Source: an uncultured Jannaschia sp. (GTDB lineage Bacteria > Pseudomonadota > Alphaproteobacteria > Rhodobacterales > Rhodobacteraceae). Taken from it: a DNA stretch of 33,769 nt. This document shows, piece after piece, positions 24,277 to 32,670 of this stretch. The notes beneath the pieces are model-generated. The model was not told the origin of the DNA, did not search any database, and was given only the letters and a program-made list of their open reading frames with translations. The position numbers were made by a program, and so were the translations under genes. Numbering within the stretch: the first letter of the stretch is position 1; each line of letters begins with the position of its first letter. Where the stretch lies: positions 1-33,769 of the forward strand of contig NZ_CANLTR010000037.1 of the NCBI RefSeq assembly GCF_947494055.1, read 5' to 3'.

Positions 24277-25848
24277 ATGACACCTGATCTGACCAGCCTG
24301 ACACGCCGAAGCCTTCTCGCGCTGGCGGGCGCCGGTCTCGCGGCAGCGAGCTTCCCAGCCCGGCTCTCGGCGCAGTCGGGCAAGATCCTCATTATCGCAT
24401 CGAACCAGGACATTCCGAACTTCGATCCGCATACCGCCTCCGGCTATTCCGCGGCCTTCCTTCTGCGCAATGTCTACGACCCGCTGGTGCGGGTGTCCGG
24501 AAATCCACCCGAAGCGGTCCCAGGCCTCGCCGAAAGCTGGCAGGTCAGCGAGGACGGGACGGAATACACCTTCAACCTGAACCCGGAGGCGACGTTCCAC
24601 TCTGGTAACAAGGTTACGGCTGATGACGTCGTCTATTCCTTCACCCGCGCGGCAGGACTCGCCAAGGGCAATTCCTGGATGATCCGCGACATCGTTGATC
24701 CCGGGAGGATTGAGGCTGTGGACGAGGGAACCGTCAAGTTCACCCTCGCCATGCCTTTCGCGGCATTCCTTGCTGTATTGCCGTGGCAGTTCATCGTGGA
24801 AAAGGCAGCCGTCGAAGCAAACCTCGGCGAGGATCAGGGCCAGACCTGGTTGATGACAAACGTCGCCGGCTCCGGTCCGTTCACTGTGGCCCGCTACGAG
24901 CCCGGAACGCTGTACCAACTCGCCCGCGCCGAGAACGCGTGGCAGCCGGGCGGAGGCAATCTGGACGGTGTGATCTGGCAGCTCCTGCGCGAGACTGCGA
25001 CGCAGCGGTTGGCGCTTCAGCGCGGCGAGGTGCATATTGCGGTTGATCTGACTTCCGAGGACATGGACGCGCTTGAAGGCGCCCCGGGGGTCGTACGGAT
25101 AATCGAGCCGGAATACCGGACCTTCTCAATCAAGATGAACACCGAGAGTGGCCCGCTCTCAGACATCAACCTTCGAAAGGCCGTTTCTTACGCTGTCAAT
25201 TACGAGGCGCTAGTCGAAGCAGCGGGATATGCGGAACTCATGGTCGGGCCACTGCCGAACGGGATCCTTGGCCACAATCCGGATCTCGATGTTCCGCGGC
25301 AAGACTTGGAGAAGGCCAAGGAATACCTTGCGCAAAGCGAGCATCCGGATGGTGGCATCACGTTGCGGATGGTCCATGTCACCGGGCTGGAGCAGCAACG
25401 ACGGTTCTCGCTCATCATGCTCGACAGCTTGAAGGCGCTGAACATCGACCTGGAGATCCAGCCGATGGCATGGCCCGACATGGTCGCAGCTAGTGCGAGC
25501 CCGGAGACGTTCCCGGACTTCTTCCCGGTCTATCAGACCGCGAACTATGGTGATCCGGATAATATTGCCTTTGCTGCCTATCACTCGGCGTCGAACGGAA
25601 ACTGGCAGAACGCGGTCTACTCGAGTCCCGAGGTCGATGCATTGATCGAGGAGGGGCGGACAACAATCGACCCCGATGCGCGGGTTGAGATCTACCGAAG
25701 GTTTCAGGAGGCGGTGGTAGCCGACGCGCCCGACGTCTTCGGTGTTCTCGAGATGCGTAAGCTTGCGATGCGGGAGGCGGTCGAGAACTACAATTTCACG
25801 CCGGTTGCCTCGAATGCGATCTATTGCTGGCCACTTTCCCTAAACTGA
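24277..25848 (+). CDS. dipeptide-type ABC substrate-binding protein
   Basis: A periplasmic solute-binding protein of the SBP_bac_5 family (523 aa), which delivers peptides, opines or similar amides to the permeases. The start at ATG 24277 is preferred: AGGAG sits seven bases upstream (24265-24269) and the product begins with a twin-arginine-like signal, TRRSLLALAGAGLAAASFPA, ending ARLSAQ. An in-frame ATG at 24238 overlapping the hyuAB stop would add 13 residues. Family features include FDPHTASGYSAAF near the N terminus, PGLAESWQVSEDGTEYTF, FHSGNKVTADDVVYSF and LRKAVSYAVNYEAL. It is the third gene of the operon and is followed by a strong hairpin that probably stabilises its mRNA relative to the permease part. 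Confidence 0.93.
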   Translation: MTPDLTSLTRRSLLALAGAGLAAASFPARLSAQSGKILIIASNQDIPNFDPHTASGYSAAFLLRNVYDPLVRVSGNPPEAVPGLAESWQVSEDGTEYTFNLNPEATFHSGNKVTADDVVYSFTRAAGLAKGNSWMIRDIVDPGRIEAVDEGTVKFTLAMPFAAFLAVLPWQFIVEKAAVEANLGEDQGQTWLMTNVAGSGPFTVARYEPGTLYQLARAENAWQPGGGNLDGVIWQLLRETATQRLALQRGEVHIAVDLTSEDMDALEGAPGVVRIIEPEYRTFSIKMNTESGPLSDINLRKAVSYAVNYEALVEAAGYAELMVGPLPNGILGHNPDLDVPRQDLEKAKEYLAQSEHPDGGITLRMVHVTGLEQQRRFSLIMLDSLKALNIDLEIQPMAWPDMVAASASPETFPDFFPVYQTANYGDPDNIAFAAYHSASNGNWQNAVYSSPEVDALIEEGRTTIDPDARVEIYRRFQEAVVADAPDVFGVLEMRKLAMREAVENYNFTPVASNAIYCWPLSLN

Positions 25849-25857
25849 CTTGACTGC

Positions 25858-25886
25858 CTTCGGGGCCGCACAGTGCGGCCCCGAAG
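25858..25886 (+). other. perfect 13-bp hairpin between binding-protein and permease genes
   Basis: CTTCGGGGCCGCA at 25858-25870 and TGCGGCCCCGAAG at 25874-25886 are exact inverse complements around a CAG loop. It starts ten bases after the binding-protein stop and ends 25 bases before the permease start. No T-run follows (AAACCCC), so it is unlikely to be a full terminator. Such structures after binding-protein genes commonly protect the upstream mRNA from 3' exonucleases, which would raise binding protein over membrane parts. Confidence 0.65.
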
Positions 25887-25911
25887 AAACCCCAACCGGA
25901 AGACCGGGCCC

Positions 25912-26919
25912 ATGCTGCTATTCCTCGTACGGCGCATCCTACTGCTGATCCCCGTGATCATTGGCCTGACGATCATCATGTTCGCCATAGCTCGGCTCCT
26001 GCCCGGTGACCCTGTCGGGCTTGCTGCAGGTCCGAATGCGACGCAGGTGGAGCGTGAGGCACTGGCACAGGAATTCGGTCTCGACCGGCCGGTCTGGGGG
26101 CAATACGCCACTTATGTCACCGGACTTATGCAGGGCGACTTGGGTCGCTCCCTGCTGACCCGTCGTCCGGTCGCCGCAGACATTGCCAGTTACCTGCCTG
26201 CGACCCTGGAACTCGTGTTCGCTGCGATGGCAATCGCCATTGTCGTTGGCGTTCCCCTCGGCCTCTTGACGGCAATCTGGCGCAACCGCTGGCCCGATTA
26301 CCTGAGCCAGGTGGTGGCGATCGGGGCGATCTCCATGCCCCGGTTCTTTCTGGGCCTCTTGCTGCAGCTCGTCTTCGCGATGTGGCTTCTCTGGCTCCCG
26401 CTTGGAGGCCGATTGCCCATCGTGGTCATGCCCCCGCCGTTTGTCACTGGCTTCATCACGGTCGATGCCCTGATCGCGGGCGACTTTTCCACTTTTGTAA
26501 CCGCTCTGAAGCACCTTGCGATGCCAGCCATCGCTCTGTCCCTCTCGCCGCTTGCGACGATCATGCGGATGATGCGGTCGTCATCGATCGAGGTGATGGC
26601 CCAGGATTACGTGATGACGGCCCGTGCGCTCGGCCTGCCGCGTCGGAAGATTCTCACGCGAGCCATCGCGCGTAACGCCTTCTCGGCGACGTTGACTGTC
26701 ATCGGACTCTACTTTGGCTGGCTGCTTGGCGGTACGGTACTGGTCGAAACAGTGTTCGACTGGCCCGGCCTCGGCCTCTATGCGACCAAGGCCATCGTAT
26801 CGCAGGACATGATGCCGGTGATCGGCGTCGCGCTGGTGATCGGCCTGATCTTCGTGATGGCGAACCTGCTGATCGATCTCGCTTACGGTCTTATCAATCC
26901 CAAGGTCCGCTACGCATGA
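25912..26919 (+). CDS. ABC permease, DppB type
   Basis: A 335-aa inner-membrane permease of the dipeptide/oligopeptide class. The first helix starts at once (MLLFLVRRILLLIPVIIGLT) and is followed by the DppB-type periplasmic loop beginning LLPGDPVGL and LDRPVWGQY. The remaining helices include the EAA-type cytoplasmic loop near YVMTARALGLPRRKILTRAI, which docks to the ATPase. I chose ATG 25912 over the upstream GTG 25873 because the latter lies inside the hairpin loop and adds a non-family basic leader. Its stop overlaps the next permease start (ATGA at 26916-26919). Confidence 0.92.
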   Translation: MLLFLVRRILLLIPVIIGLTIIMFAIARLLPGDPVGLAAGPNATQVEREALAQEFGLDRPVWGQYATYVTGLMQGDLGRSLLTRRPVAADIASYLPATLELVFAAMAIAIVVGVPLGLLTAIWRNRWPDYLSQVVAIGAISMPRFFLGLLLQLVFAMWLLWLPLGGRLPIVVMPPPFVTGFITVDALIAGDFSTFVTALKHLAMPAIALSLSPLATIMRMMRSSSIEVMAQDYVMTARALGLPRRKILTRAIARNAFSATLTVIGLYFGWLLGGTVLVETVFDWPGLGLYATKAIVSQDMMPVIGVALVIGLIFVMANLLIDLAYGLINPKVRYA

Positions 26920-27815
26920 GCGACGTCGCCGACATATCAATGCCCCATGCCGAAGCCGCGCCGCGGCGCGAAGGCCTTGCGCGCGGCTGGTTCCGCTTCC
27001 GCCAAAGTCGGCTGTCCATGGTCGGTGCCGCGCTTACATTCGTGGTGCTGTTTTTTGCGGTGTTCGGCATGATGCTGGCTCCTTACCCCGAGCATGTCGC
27101 AGGCGGCATCGAGACAGGCTTGCGGTTCCTCCCTCCTTCCTGGGCGCATCCGTTTGGAACGAACGAACTGGGGCAGGACGTTCTGTCCCTGACAATGGCG
27201 GGGACCACCGTCTCTGTGCTCGCGGGCTTCGGAGTCGTTTTGATCGGGACACTTATCGGCACGGTCATGGGAGGCATTGCAGGATTCGCGGGCGGCTGGC
27301 TTGATGAGATACTCATGCGCTTTACGGATCTGACACTGACCATCCCGTCGCTGATCCTAGCCATGGCCATCGCCGCGGCTCTGGGACCCGGGTTCGAGAA
27401 TATGGTCCTCGCCATATCGCTCTCTTGGTGGCCGGGCTACGCGCGGCTCGTCCGTGGGGAGGTCATCGGCGCGCGCGAGGAGGTGTATGTGACCGCAGCC
27501 CGCGCAATCGGCGCCTCGCCTACGCGAGTGCTGTTTCGTCATATCCTGCCGAACTGCGTTTCGCCCATCATCGTCAAGATGTCGCTCGATATGGGCTTTG
27601 CGATCCTCACCGTTGCCGGGCTCGGCTTCATCGGGATCGGGGTTCGGCCGCCGACCCCGGAATGGGGTACAATGCTATCGAACGCACGTAGCTACATGCC
27701 CGACATCTGGTGGACTGCGATGGCGCCGGGCACTGCAATGTTCTTGACCGTGGTTGGTTTCAATCTGTTGGGCGACGGGTTGCGCGACATTCTCGATCCG
27801 AAGGGGCGGCGGTAA
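26916..27815 (+). CDS. ABC permease, DppC type
   Basis: A 299-aa inner-membrane permease, partner of the preceding one. It has a cytoplasmic N terminus ending RFRQSRLSMVG, the first helix ALTFVVLFFAVFGMML, then the DppC signature HPFGTNELGQDVLS and the EAA loop YVTAARAIGASPTRVLFRHI (PNC follows). Its stop, TAA 27813-27815, shares one base with the start of the first ATPase gene. The two permeases differ in the usual B/C manner (a large loop only in B), supporting a heterodimeric channel for a peptide-like substrate. Confidence 0.92.
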   Translation: MSDVADISMPHAEAAPRREGLARGWFRFRQSRLSMVGAALTFVVLFFAVFGMMLAPYPEHVAGGIETGLRFLPPSWAHPFGTNELGQDVLSLTMAGTTVSVLAGFGVVLIGTLIGTVMGGIAGFAGGWLDEILMRFTDLTLTIPSLILAMAIAAALGPGFENMVLAISLSWWPGYARLVRGEVIGAREEVYVTAARAIGASPTRVLFRHILPNCVSPIIVKMSLDMGFAILTVAGLGFIGIGVRPPTPEWGTMLSNARSYMPDIWWTAMAPGTAMFLTVVGFNLLGDGLRDILDPKGRR

Positions 27816-28843
27816 TGGGCGAGGCGCTTCTCCAGATCGACGACCTGCACCTGACTATGTCGAGCTTCGATGGCCTGGCACATGTCCTCAATGGCGTGTC
27901 GCTCACCGTGCGTCGCGGTGAAATCTGGGGGGTGGTAGGAGAATCCGGTTGCGGAAAGTCCCTGACGGGCCTGTCGATCTCCCGCCTCGTCCAGTCGCCG
28001 CCAGCGCGTTATCCCGCCGGCGCGATCCGGTTCGAAGGGCGTAATTTGATGAGCCTGTCGCAACGCGAGATGCAGGCGCTCCGGGGAACGCGGATCGGGA
28101 TGATCTTTCAGGATCCCACAACGAACCTGAACCCGACCCTGAAAATCGGCACGCAGCTCATCGACGTCGCCTTGGCGGCCGCGCACCACGACAGCTCGAT
28201 CCTGTCAGGTGCCAAGGGCCGCGAGGCACGGCGAGCGGCGCGGGCGCTGGCCGTGAGAATGCTGGAGCAGGTTGGAATTACGGACGCGGCGGCGCGGCTC
28301 GACAGTTATCCGCACGAATTCTCGGGCGGCATGCGCCAGCGCGTCCTCATCGCGATGGCGCTGATCGGCCGCCCCGATCTTCTGATTGCCGACGAGCCTA
28401 CAACCGCGCTCGACGTGTCGGTTCAAGCGCAGATCCTGGCCCTGCTTCGCGGCATCGTGGCCGATCACGACATGGGAGTCATCCTTATCACCCACAACCT
28501 CGGCGTCGTGGCGCAGACCTGCAGCCATGTCGCCGTCATGTATGCCGGGAACGTGGTCGAGACCGGGCCGGTGGCGCAGGTGATCGACCGTCCCGCTCAT
28601 CCCTATACTCGCGCGCTGATGGCAGCGATTCCGACGCGGGAGACCCGGCGGGGTGAGTTGCAGGGCTTGGCAGGCACGGTTCCCGACCTGATCCGTCCGC
28701 CACCTGGGTGCCGCTTTGCCCCGCGCTGCAATCGTGCCACCGAGATTTGCCGGGGCCAGTTTCCCGCCATGACCCCGACCGCCGCGGGCCATTCCGTTGC
28801 CTGCTATCACCCCGTGATCGAAAGGGAGGTTGCGAGTGCCTGA
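27815..28843 (+). CDS. ABC ATPase, DppD type
   Basis: A 342-aa nucleotide-binding subunit: Walker [10 protein letters not shown]-loop in [14 protein letters not shown], signature SGGMRQRV, Walker [13 protein letters not shown] and H-loop ITHNLG. The C terminus carries the oligopeptide-transporter extension with the cysteine cluster [15 protein letters not shown]. The open frame extends upstream of ATG 27815 inside the permease gene; the TAATG overlap and family length set the start. It ends eight bases after the GTG of the second ATPase, continuing the chain of overlaps. Confidence 0.93.
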   Translation: MGEALLQIDDLHLTMSSFDGLAHVLNGVSLTVRRGEIWGVVGESGCGKSLTGLSISRLVQSPPARYPAGAIRFEGRNLMSLSQREMQALRGTRIGMIFQDPTTNLNPTLKIGTQLIDVALAAAHHDSSILSGAKGREARRAARALAVRMLEQVGITDAAARLDSYPHEFSGGMRQRVLIAMALIGRPDLLIADEPTTALDVSVQAQILALLRGIVADHDMGVILITHNLGVVAQTCSHVAVMYAGNVVETGPVAQVIDRPAHPYTRALMAAIPTRETRRGELQGLAGTVPDLIRPPPGCRFAPRCNRATEICRGQFPAMTPTAAGHSVACYHPVIEREVASA

Positions 28844-29642
28844 GCCGGTTCTCGAAATCCGCAACGTCTCCAAGACGTATACCGGCCGTCGGGGCCTGTT
28901 CGGGAAGAGCGACCCAGTTGACGCCCTGAGAGACGTGTCCCTCACCGTCGCGCGCGGCGAAAGCTTCGGCCTCGTTGGCGAAAGCGGGTCGGGCAAGACT
29001 ACCCTGACACGATCCATCCTGAGGCTCGAGCAGCCAAGCTCAGGCCAGATCCTGTTTCACGGCAACGACATGGCGGCGCTATCGCCTAGAAGTCTCAGGA
29101 GACTGCGCGCGCGTATTCAGATCGTCTTCCAGGACCCGTATGCATCGCTCAATCCTCGCATGACGATCGAGGACATCGTGACCGAACCGATGTTGATCCA
29201 TCGCGACATCGTCGGACTGGACCGGGCAGCGCGGCGGGACAGGGCTGCGGAACTTCTGTCTCTCGTCGGCCTCGGCTCGCAGCTTCTCCGTCGTCATCCT
29301 CACGAGTTCTCGGGTGGACAGCGGCAGAGAATTGGAATCGCACGGGCCTTGGCCTCGGGACCGGAACTTCTACTGCTCGACGAGCCTACCTCAGCGCTCG
29401 ATGTTTCGGTGCAGGCACAAGTCCTGAACCTACTGATAGAATTGCAGGATCGCTTGCAGTTGACCTATTTCTTCATCAGCCACGACCTCGCCGTGGTCCG
29501 CTATCTTTGTACCCGTGTCGCGCTGATCCATCACGGACGGATAATCGAGGAAGGCGAAACCAATCGTATCTTTGATGCACCCCAGACCGAATATGCTCGG
29601 ACGCTTATCAGTGCAGCACCGGAGGTCAGGGTTCCGGCCTGA
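28836..29642 (+). CDS. ABC ATPase, DppF type
   Basis: A 268-aa second nucleotide-binding subunit with Walker A GESGSGKT, Q-loop IVFQDPYASLNPR, signature SGGQRQRIGIARAL, Walker B LLLLDEPTSALD and H-loop ISHDLAVVRYL. I chose GTG 28836, preceded by GGGAGG at 28824-28829, over the TTG at 28830. It lacks the C-terminal oligopeptide extension seen in its partner, so it is at the short end of the family. Last gene of the operon; a hairpin follows 70 bases later and then an IS3 element. Confidence 0.93.
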   Translation: MPEPVLEIRNVSKTYTGRRGLFGKSDPVDALRDVSLTVARGESFGLVGESGSGKTTLTRSILRLEQPSSGQILFHGNDMAALSPRSLRRLRARIQIVFQDPYASLNPRMTIEDIVTEPMLIHRDIVGLDRAARRDRAAELLSLVGLGSQLLRRHPHEFSGGQRQRIGIARALASGPELLLLDEPTSALDVSVQAQVLNLLIELQDRLQLTYFFISHDLAVVRYLCTRVALIHHGRIIEEGETNRIFDAPQTEYARTLISAAPEVRVPA

Positions 29643-29712
29643 TCCGTCGGTTCCTCGACCGCAATGCCGTTCGGTCGATGCTACTTCGAACATGAAGTGG
29701 GTGATCGGGTAG

Positions 29713-29729
29713 CTGCGTCGAAGACGCGG
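29713..29729 (+). terminator. possible terminator of the transporter operon
   Basis: CTGCGTC at 29713-29719 and GACGCGG at 29723-29729 pair (seven pairs, one G/T) around GAA, followed by TTATCATATT. The T-run is imperfect, so this is a weak rho-independent candidate, but it sits 70 bases after the last gene of the operon and before the IS element. Confidence 0.4.
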
Positions 29730-29908
29730 TTATCATATTAAAAAACCCTATAACCCGCGCATCGTTCTCAGGCCGTCGGGGCAGATGCATCTCAAAATAG
29801 CGGGCTGTGTCAGACGCATCTAAGAGGTGGTTCGGGAAAACTGAACAGCCGGGATAAGTGGATTTTCCGCGCAATGGCGGCATGATTGCCGCAAGCGAGG
29901 AGAAGATC

Positions 29909-30220
29909 ATGACGAGACGACCGCGCCGGAACCACAGCCCGGCATTCAAGGCGAAAGTCGCGGTGGCTGCGATCAAGGGCGAGAAGACCCTGATCGAGCT
30001 GGCGCAGGATTTCGACGTTCATCCCAATCAGATCAAGCAGTGGCGCGATCAGCTACTCGAGGGCGCGACCGGTGTCTTTGGCGCAGCCGCGAAGGTTGAG
30101 GCGGAGCCGGCAATCGACGTGAAGACGCTGCATGCGAAGATCGGAGAGCTGGCGCTGGAGAACGATTTTTTGTCCGGCGCGCTCGGCAAGGCGGGTCTGC
30201 TGGCGAGCGCAAGAAGATGA
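29909..30220 (+). CDS. IS3-family transposase OrfA
   Basis: A 103-aa DNA-binding half of the transposase: the basic start MTRRPRRNHSPAFKAKVAVA, an HTH (TLIELAQDFDVHPNQIKQW) and a leucine-zipper-like C terminus (LHAKIGELALENDFL). ATG 29909 follows GAGGAG closely. It ends with ATGA shared with orfB. I see no classic A-rich slippery heptamer at the overlap, so the usual OrfAB frameshift fusion is not evident here. Confidence 0.85.
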   Translation: MTRRPRRNHSPAFKAKVAVAAIKGEKTLIELAQDFDVHPNQIKQWRDQLLEGATGVFGAAAKVEAEPAIDVKTLHAKIGELALENDFLSGALGKAGLLASARR

Positions 30221-31047
30221 TCGATCCCACAGCAGAGCTCAGCGTCAGCCGCCAAGCCACCGTGTTGGGGATCAGCCGGAGCAGCGTCTATTACCGGCCG
30301 CGCCCGGTGTCGGATGCGGATCTGAAGCTGATGCACCGGATCGACAAGCTGCACATGGAGTTCCCGTTCGCGGGCAGCCGGATGCTGCAGGGCCTGCTGG
30401 TCCAGGAAGGGTTCGGGGTGGGGCGGCTGCATGTCGCCACGTTGATGAAACGGATGGGCATCGAGGCGCTGTATCGCAGGCCGAACACCTCGAAACCGGC
30501 GCCAGGGCACAAGATCTACCCCTATCTGCTCCGGGAGCTGCCGATCACCCGGCCCAACCAAGTCTGGGCGATGGACATTACCTACATCCCCATGGCTCGC
30601 GGGTTCGTCTACTTGGCTGCCGTGCTGGACTGGTTCACGCGCCGGGTGCTGGCGTGGCGAGTATCGATCACGCTGACGGCGGACTTCTGCATCGAAGCCG
30701 TCGAGGAGGCGCTGCGGCGACACGGCAAGCCCGAGATCTTCAACAGCGATCAAGGGAGCCAATTCACCTCGACCGACTTCATCGCCGTACTGGCGGCACG
30801 GAAGATCAAGATCAGTATGGACGGCAAAGGCGCCTGGCGGGACAACGTCTTCGTCGAGCGGCTCTGGCGGACCATCAAATATGAAGAGGTCTACCTGCGG
30901 GCCTACGCCAGCGTCTCCGAAGCCCGCGCCTCGATCGGACGTTACCTCGGCTTCTACAACAGCCGCCGGCCGCATTCGTCGCTTGGAGGGAAAACGCCTG
31001 ATCAGGCTTACTTCAACCCGCTAAAGCCGGAAGCGGCGGCAGCGTAA
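30217..31047 (+). CDS. IS3-family transposase OrfB (DDE integrase core)
   Basis: A 276-aa catalytic half with the rve/DDE integrase core. The first Asp is in VWAMDITYIPMA, the second in FNSDQGSQFTS and the Glu in NVFVERLWRTIKYEEVY; the end reads YNSRRPHSSLGGKTPDQAY, the family's conserved tail. An HTH_21-like helical region precedes the core (FPFAGSRMLQGLLVQEG). All catalytic residues are present and the frame is uninterrupted. Confidence 0.9.
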   Translation: MIDPTAELSVSRQATVLGISRSSVYYRPRPVSDADLKLMHRIDKLHMEFPFAGSRMLQGLLVQEGFGVGRLHVATLMKRMGIEALYRRPNTSKPAPGHKIYPYLLRELPITRPNQVWAMDITYIPMARGFVYLAAVLDWFTRRVLAWRVSITLTADFCIEAVEEALRRHGKPEIFNSDQGSQFTSTDFIAVLAARKIKISMDGKGAWRDNVFVERLWRTIKYEEVYLRAYASVSEARASIGRYLGFYNSRRPHSSLGGKTPDQAYFNPLKPEAAAA

Positions 31048-31258
31048 CAAAGGCGGAAAGCCACTTAGGAAACGCCCGGAACCTGTTTAGACAAACCGAA
31101 CCACCTCTCTAATTACATAAACAGGATCACATGCTTCTCGATGGTCTTGGTTTCAGGGCGGTAATTCGCGCTCGTGAACTCAAAGACGATAGCTCTTTCT
31201 TGATCTTCCCCTGCGATTTGCCCTGCCGCCATTCGCTACTTCGCCATGAGAGGCGACG

Positions 31259-31981
31259 TTACGTAGCAAGCTCCTCGACCTCGGCAGCCTGCTGGTCCGA
31301 CAGCCCGAGCCGCTGACGGAGGTCGGACAGGTAAGCCCGGTTCGGGGCCGTCTCGCCGTCGACGGCGGCACGGGACGCCAGATAGAATTGTTCGGCCGTC
31401 TCTTCGTCATTCACCTCGGCAAGCAACTCATCGAGGGGCTTCGGATTCGCGATCTCGCGCTCCATGACACGACGGTCCTCGTCGTCAGCGCCGGACTGCT
31501 CGACTTCCTGCATGATCCGCTGCCGTTCTTCCATCGACATCGCACCATCCGAATAGGCGGCGGCGACCATTGCCCGGATGAGCAGAAGCGCGGTCTGGTC
31601 GCTGAAGCTTTCGGCCGCCCGCTTGTCCTCCCGCAGATCCTCTTCCTCGCCACCGGCTGTTGCGCCAGCTCCGCTATGGCCCGCCTCCGTGTTGCCGGTC
31701 AGGCGGTCTGCTACGCCCTGGATCATGCTGGAAATTCCGCCACTGGAGCTTGCTGATCGGCTTGCGGTCCCGGCGCTTCCACCGGTCCGACTCTGCTGGT
31801 CCTGATAGGCGCGGTAAGCCATGTATCCGAGCGCGGCGAGACCCATCTTGCCACCCATCATCGGCCGCCGCCGATAGCCGAGGCCGCCAAGCATCGCCGA
31901 GGTTCCGAGCGATCCCCGTCGCCGTCCCCGCCCCGCCATGCGGCTGACAAGCATCGTTCCGAGTATACGCTTGAGGCTCAT
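31259..31981 (-). CDS. DUF533 (YebE-like) protein
   Basis: A 240-aa protein of the DUF533 family, related to TerB-like domains. The N terminus is basic and Gly-rich (MSLKRILGTMLVSRMAGRGR) with a hydrophobic stretch KMGLAALGYMAYRAY that may anchor it to the inner membrane. A low-complexity Ser/Gly linker follows (TASRSASSSGGISS), then the TerB-like helical domain starting LLIRAMVAAAYSDGAMSMEE, with acidic residues that in TerB proteins bind metal. The start is set at ATG 31981, where AGGAGA lies about seven bases upstream. The function of the family is not established. The broken thioesterase gene lies 153 bases upstream, on the same strand. Confidence 0.85.
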   Translation of the reverse strand: MSLKRILGTMLVSRMAGRGRRRGSLGTSAMLGGLGYRRRPMMGGKMGLAALGYMAYRAYQDQQSRTGGSAGTASRSASSSGGISSMIQGVADRLTGNTEAGHSGAGATAGGEEEDLREDKRAAESFSDQTALLLIRAMVAAAYSDGAMSMEERQRIMQEVEQSGADDEDRRVMEREIANPKPLDELLAEVNDEETAEQFYLASRAAVDGETAPNRAYLSDLRQRLGLSDQQAAEVEELAT

Positions 31982-32134
31982 GCTGGCTCTCCTCTTCTGC
32001 ACCGCGCACAACGCTCGCTTGGATGAAGCGTTCCGCACATGGGGGGGAACGAAACCCGCATCGAGCGAGCACCTGCCAGAACCCCGCAGCGAGGTTACCC
32101 GAGACACCGGTGCTGCTCGAACGCGACCGTCGGT

Positions 32135-32527
32135 TCAAGCCTCGGGACGGACAGGACGGGACACGCCGTCCTTGCTGAGGGCGACGAAGGTGAAGGATGC
32201 CTCGGTGACTTTCTCGGTCTCATCGCCGTCGCGGCAGCGGCGCCAGGCCTCGACGTGGATCTTCATCGAAGTCCGACCAACGGAGAGGAGCTTGGCATAA
32301 AGCGAGACCTCGTCGCCCACCTTGACCGCCCGGTGGAACTTCATTGCGTCGACAGCGATCGTGGCGGCGCGGCCGCGGGCCGTCAGCGCGGCGAGGTTGC
32401 CTGCCGCGAGGTCCATCTGGCTCATCAGTCAGCCACCGAAGATGTCGCCTGACGGATTGGTATCGGCGGGCATTGCGATCGTGCGGATTGCCGGGGCGCC
32501 GTGGGGATGCTCGGGATGTTTCTCTAT
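32135..32527 (-). pseudogene. yciA: YciA-type acyl-CoA thioesterase with premature TGA
   Basis: The minus strand encodes a hotdog-fold acyl-CoA thioesterase in one frame: AIRTIAMPADTNPSGDIFGG, then TGA (32431-32429), then LMSQMDLAAGNLAA, TIAVDAMKFHRAVKVGDEVS and the closing TEKVTEASFTFVAL. Family members read FGGW at the stop, so TGG to TGA in the Trp codon explains the interruption. No ATG opens the upstream part; the natural start position is ATA (32527-32525), one base from ATG. The catalytic Asp and first strand lie before the stop, so a product restarted at ATG 32425 (96 aa) would lack the active site half. Otherwise the sequence is well conserved, implying recent inactivation, or a sequencing error at the TGA. 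Gene named by resemblance. Confidence 0.75.
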
Positions 32528-32670
32528 AGGGTCACGTACCCGCAGGTCACGGCAGGAGTTCCCAGGACAATGCCTCGGCCGATGCCGATTATCGAGTTTG
32601 ATAGGCGCGCTGTGAGAGCAAACTGCTATGCCCCGACCTTGCGATGTCTGAAAACCGACAGGGGGGAACT

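Larger units (their letters stand above)
29823..31108 (+). mobile_element. intact IS3-family insertion sequence, 1286 bp
   Basis: The ends are a perfect 13-bp inverted repeat: AGAGGTGGTTCGG at 29823-29835 and its complement CCGAACCACCTCT at 31096-31108. The element is flanked on both sides by CTA (29820-29822 and 31109-31111), a 3-bp target duplication typical of the IS3 family. Inside are overlapping orfA and orfB transposase genes, both open, so the element may be active and the insertion recent. It landed between the transporter operon and the DUF533 gene without breaking a recognisable gene. Confidence 0.85.
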
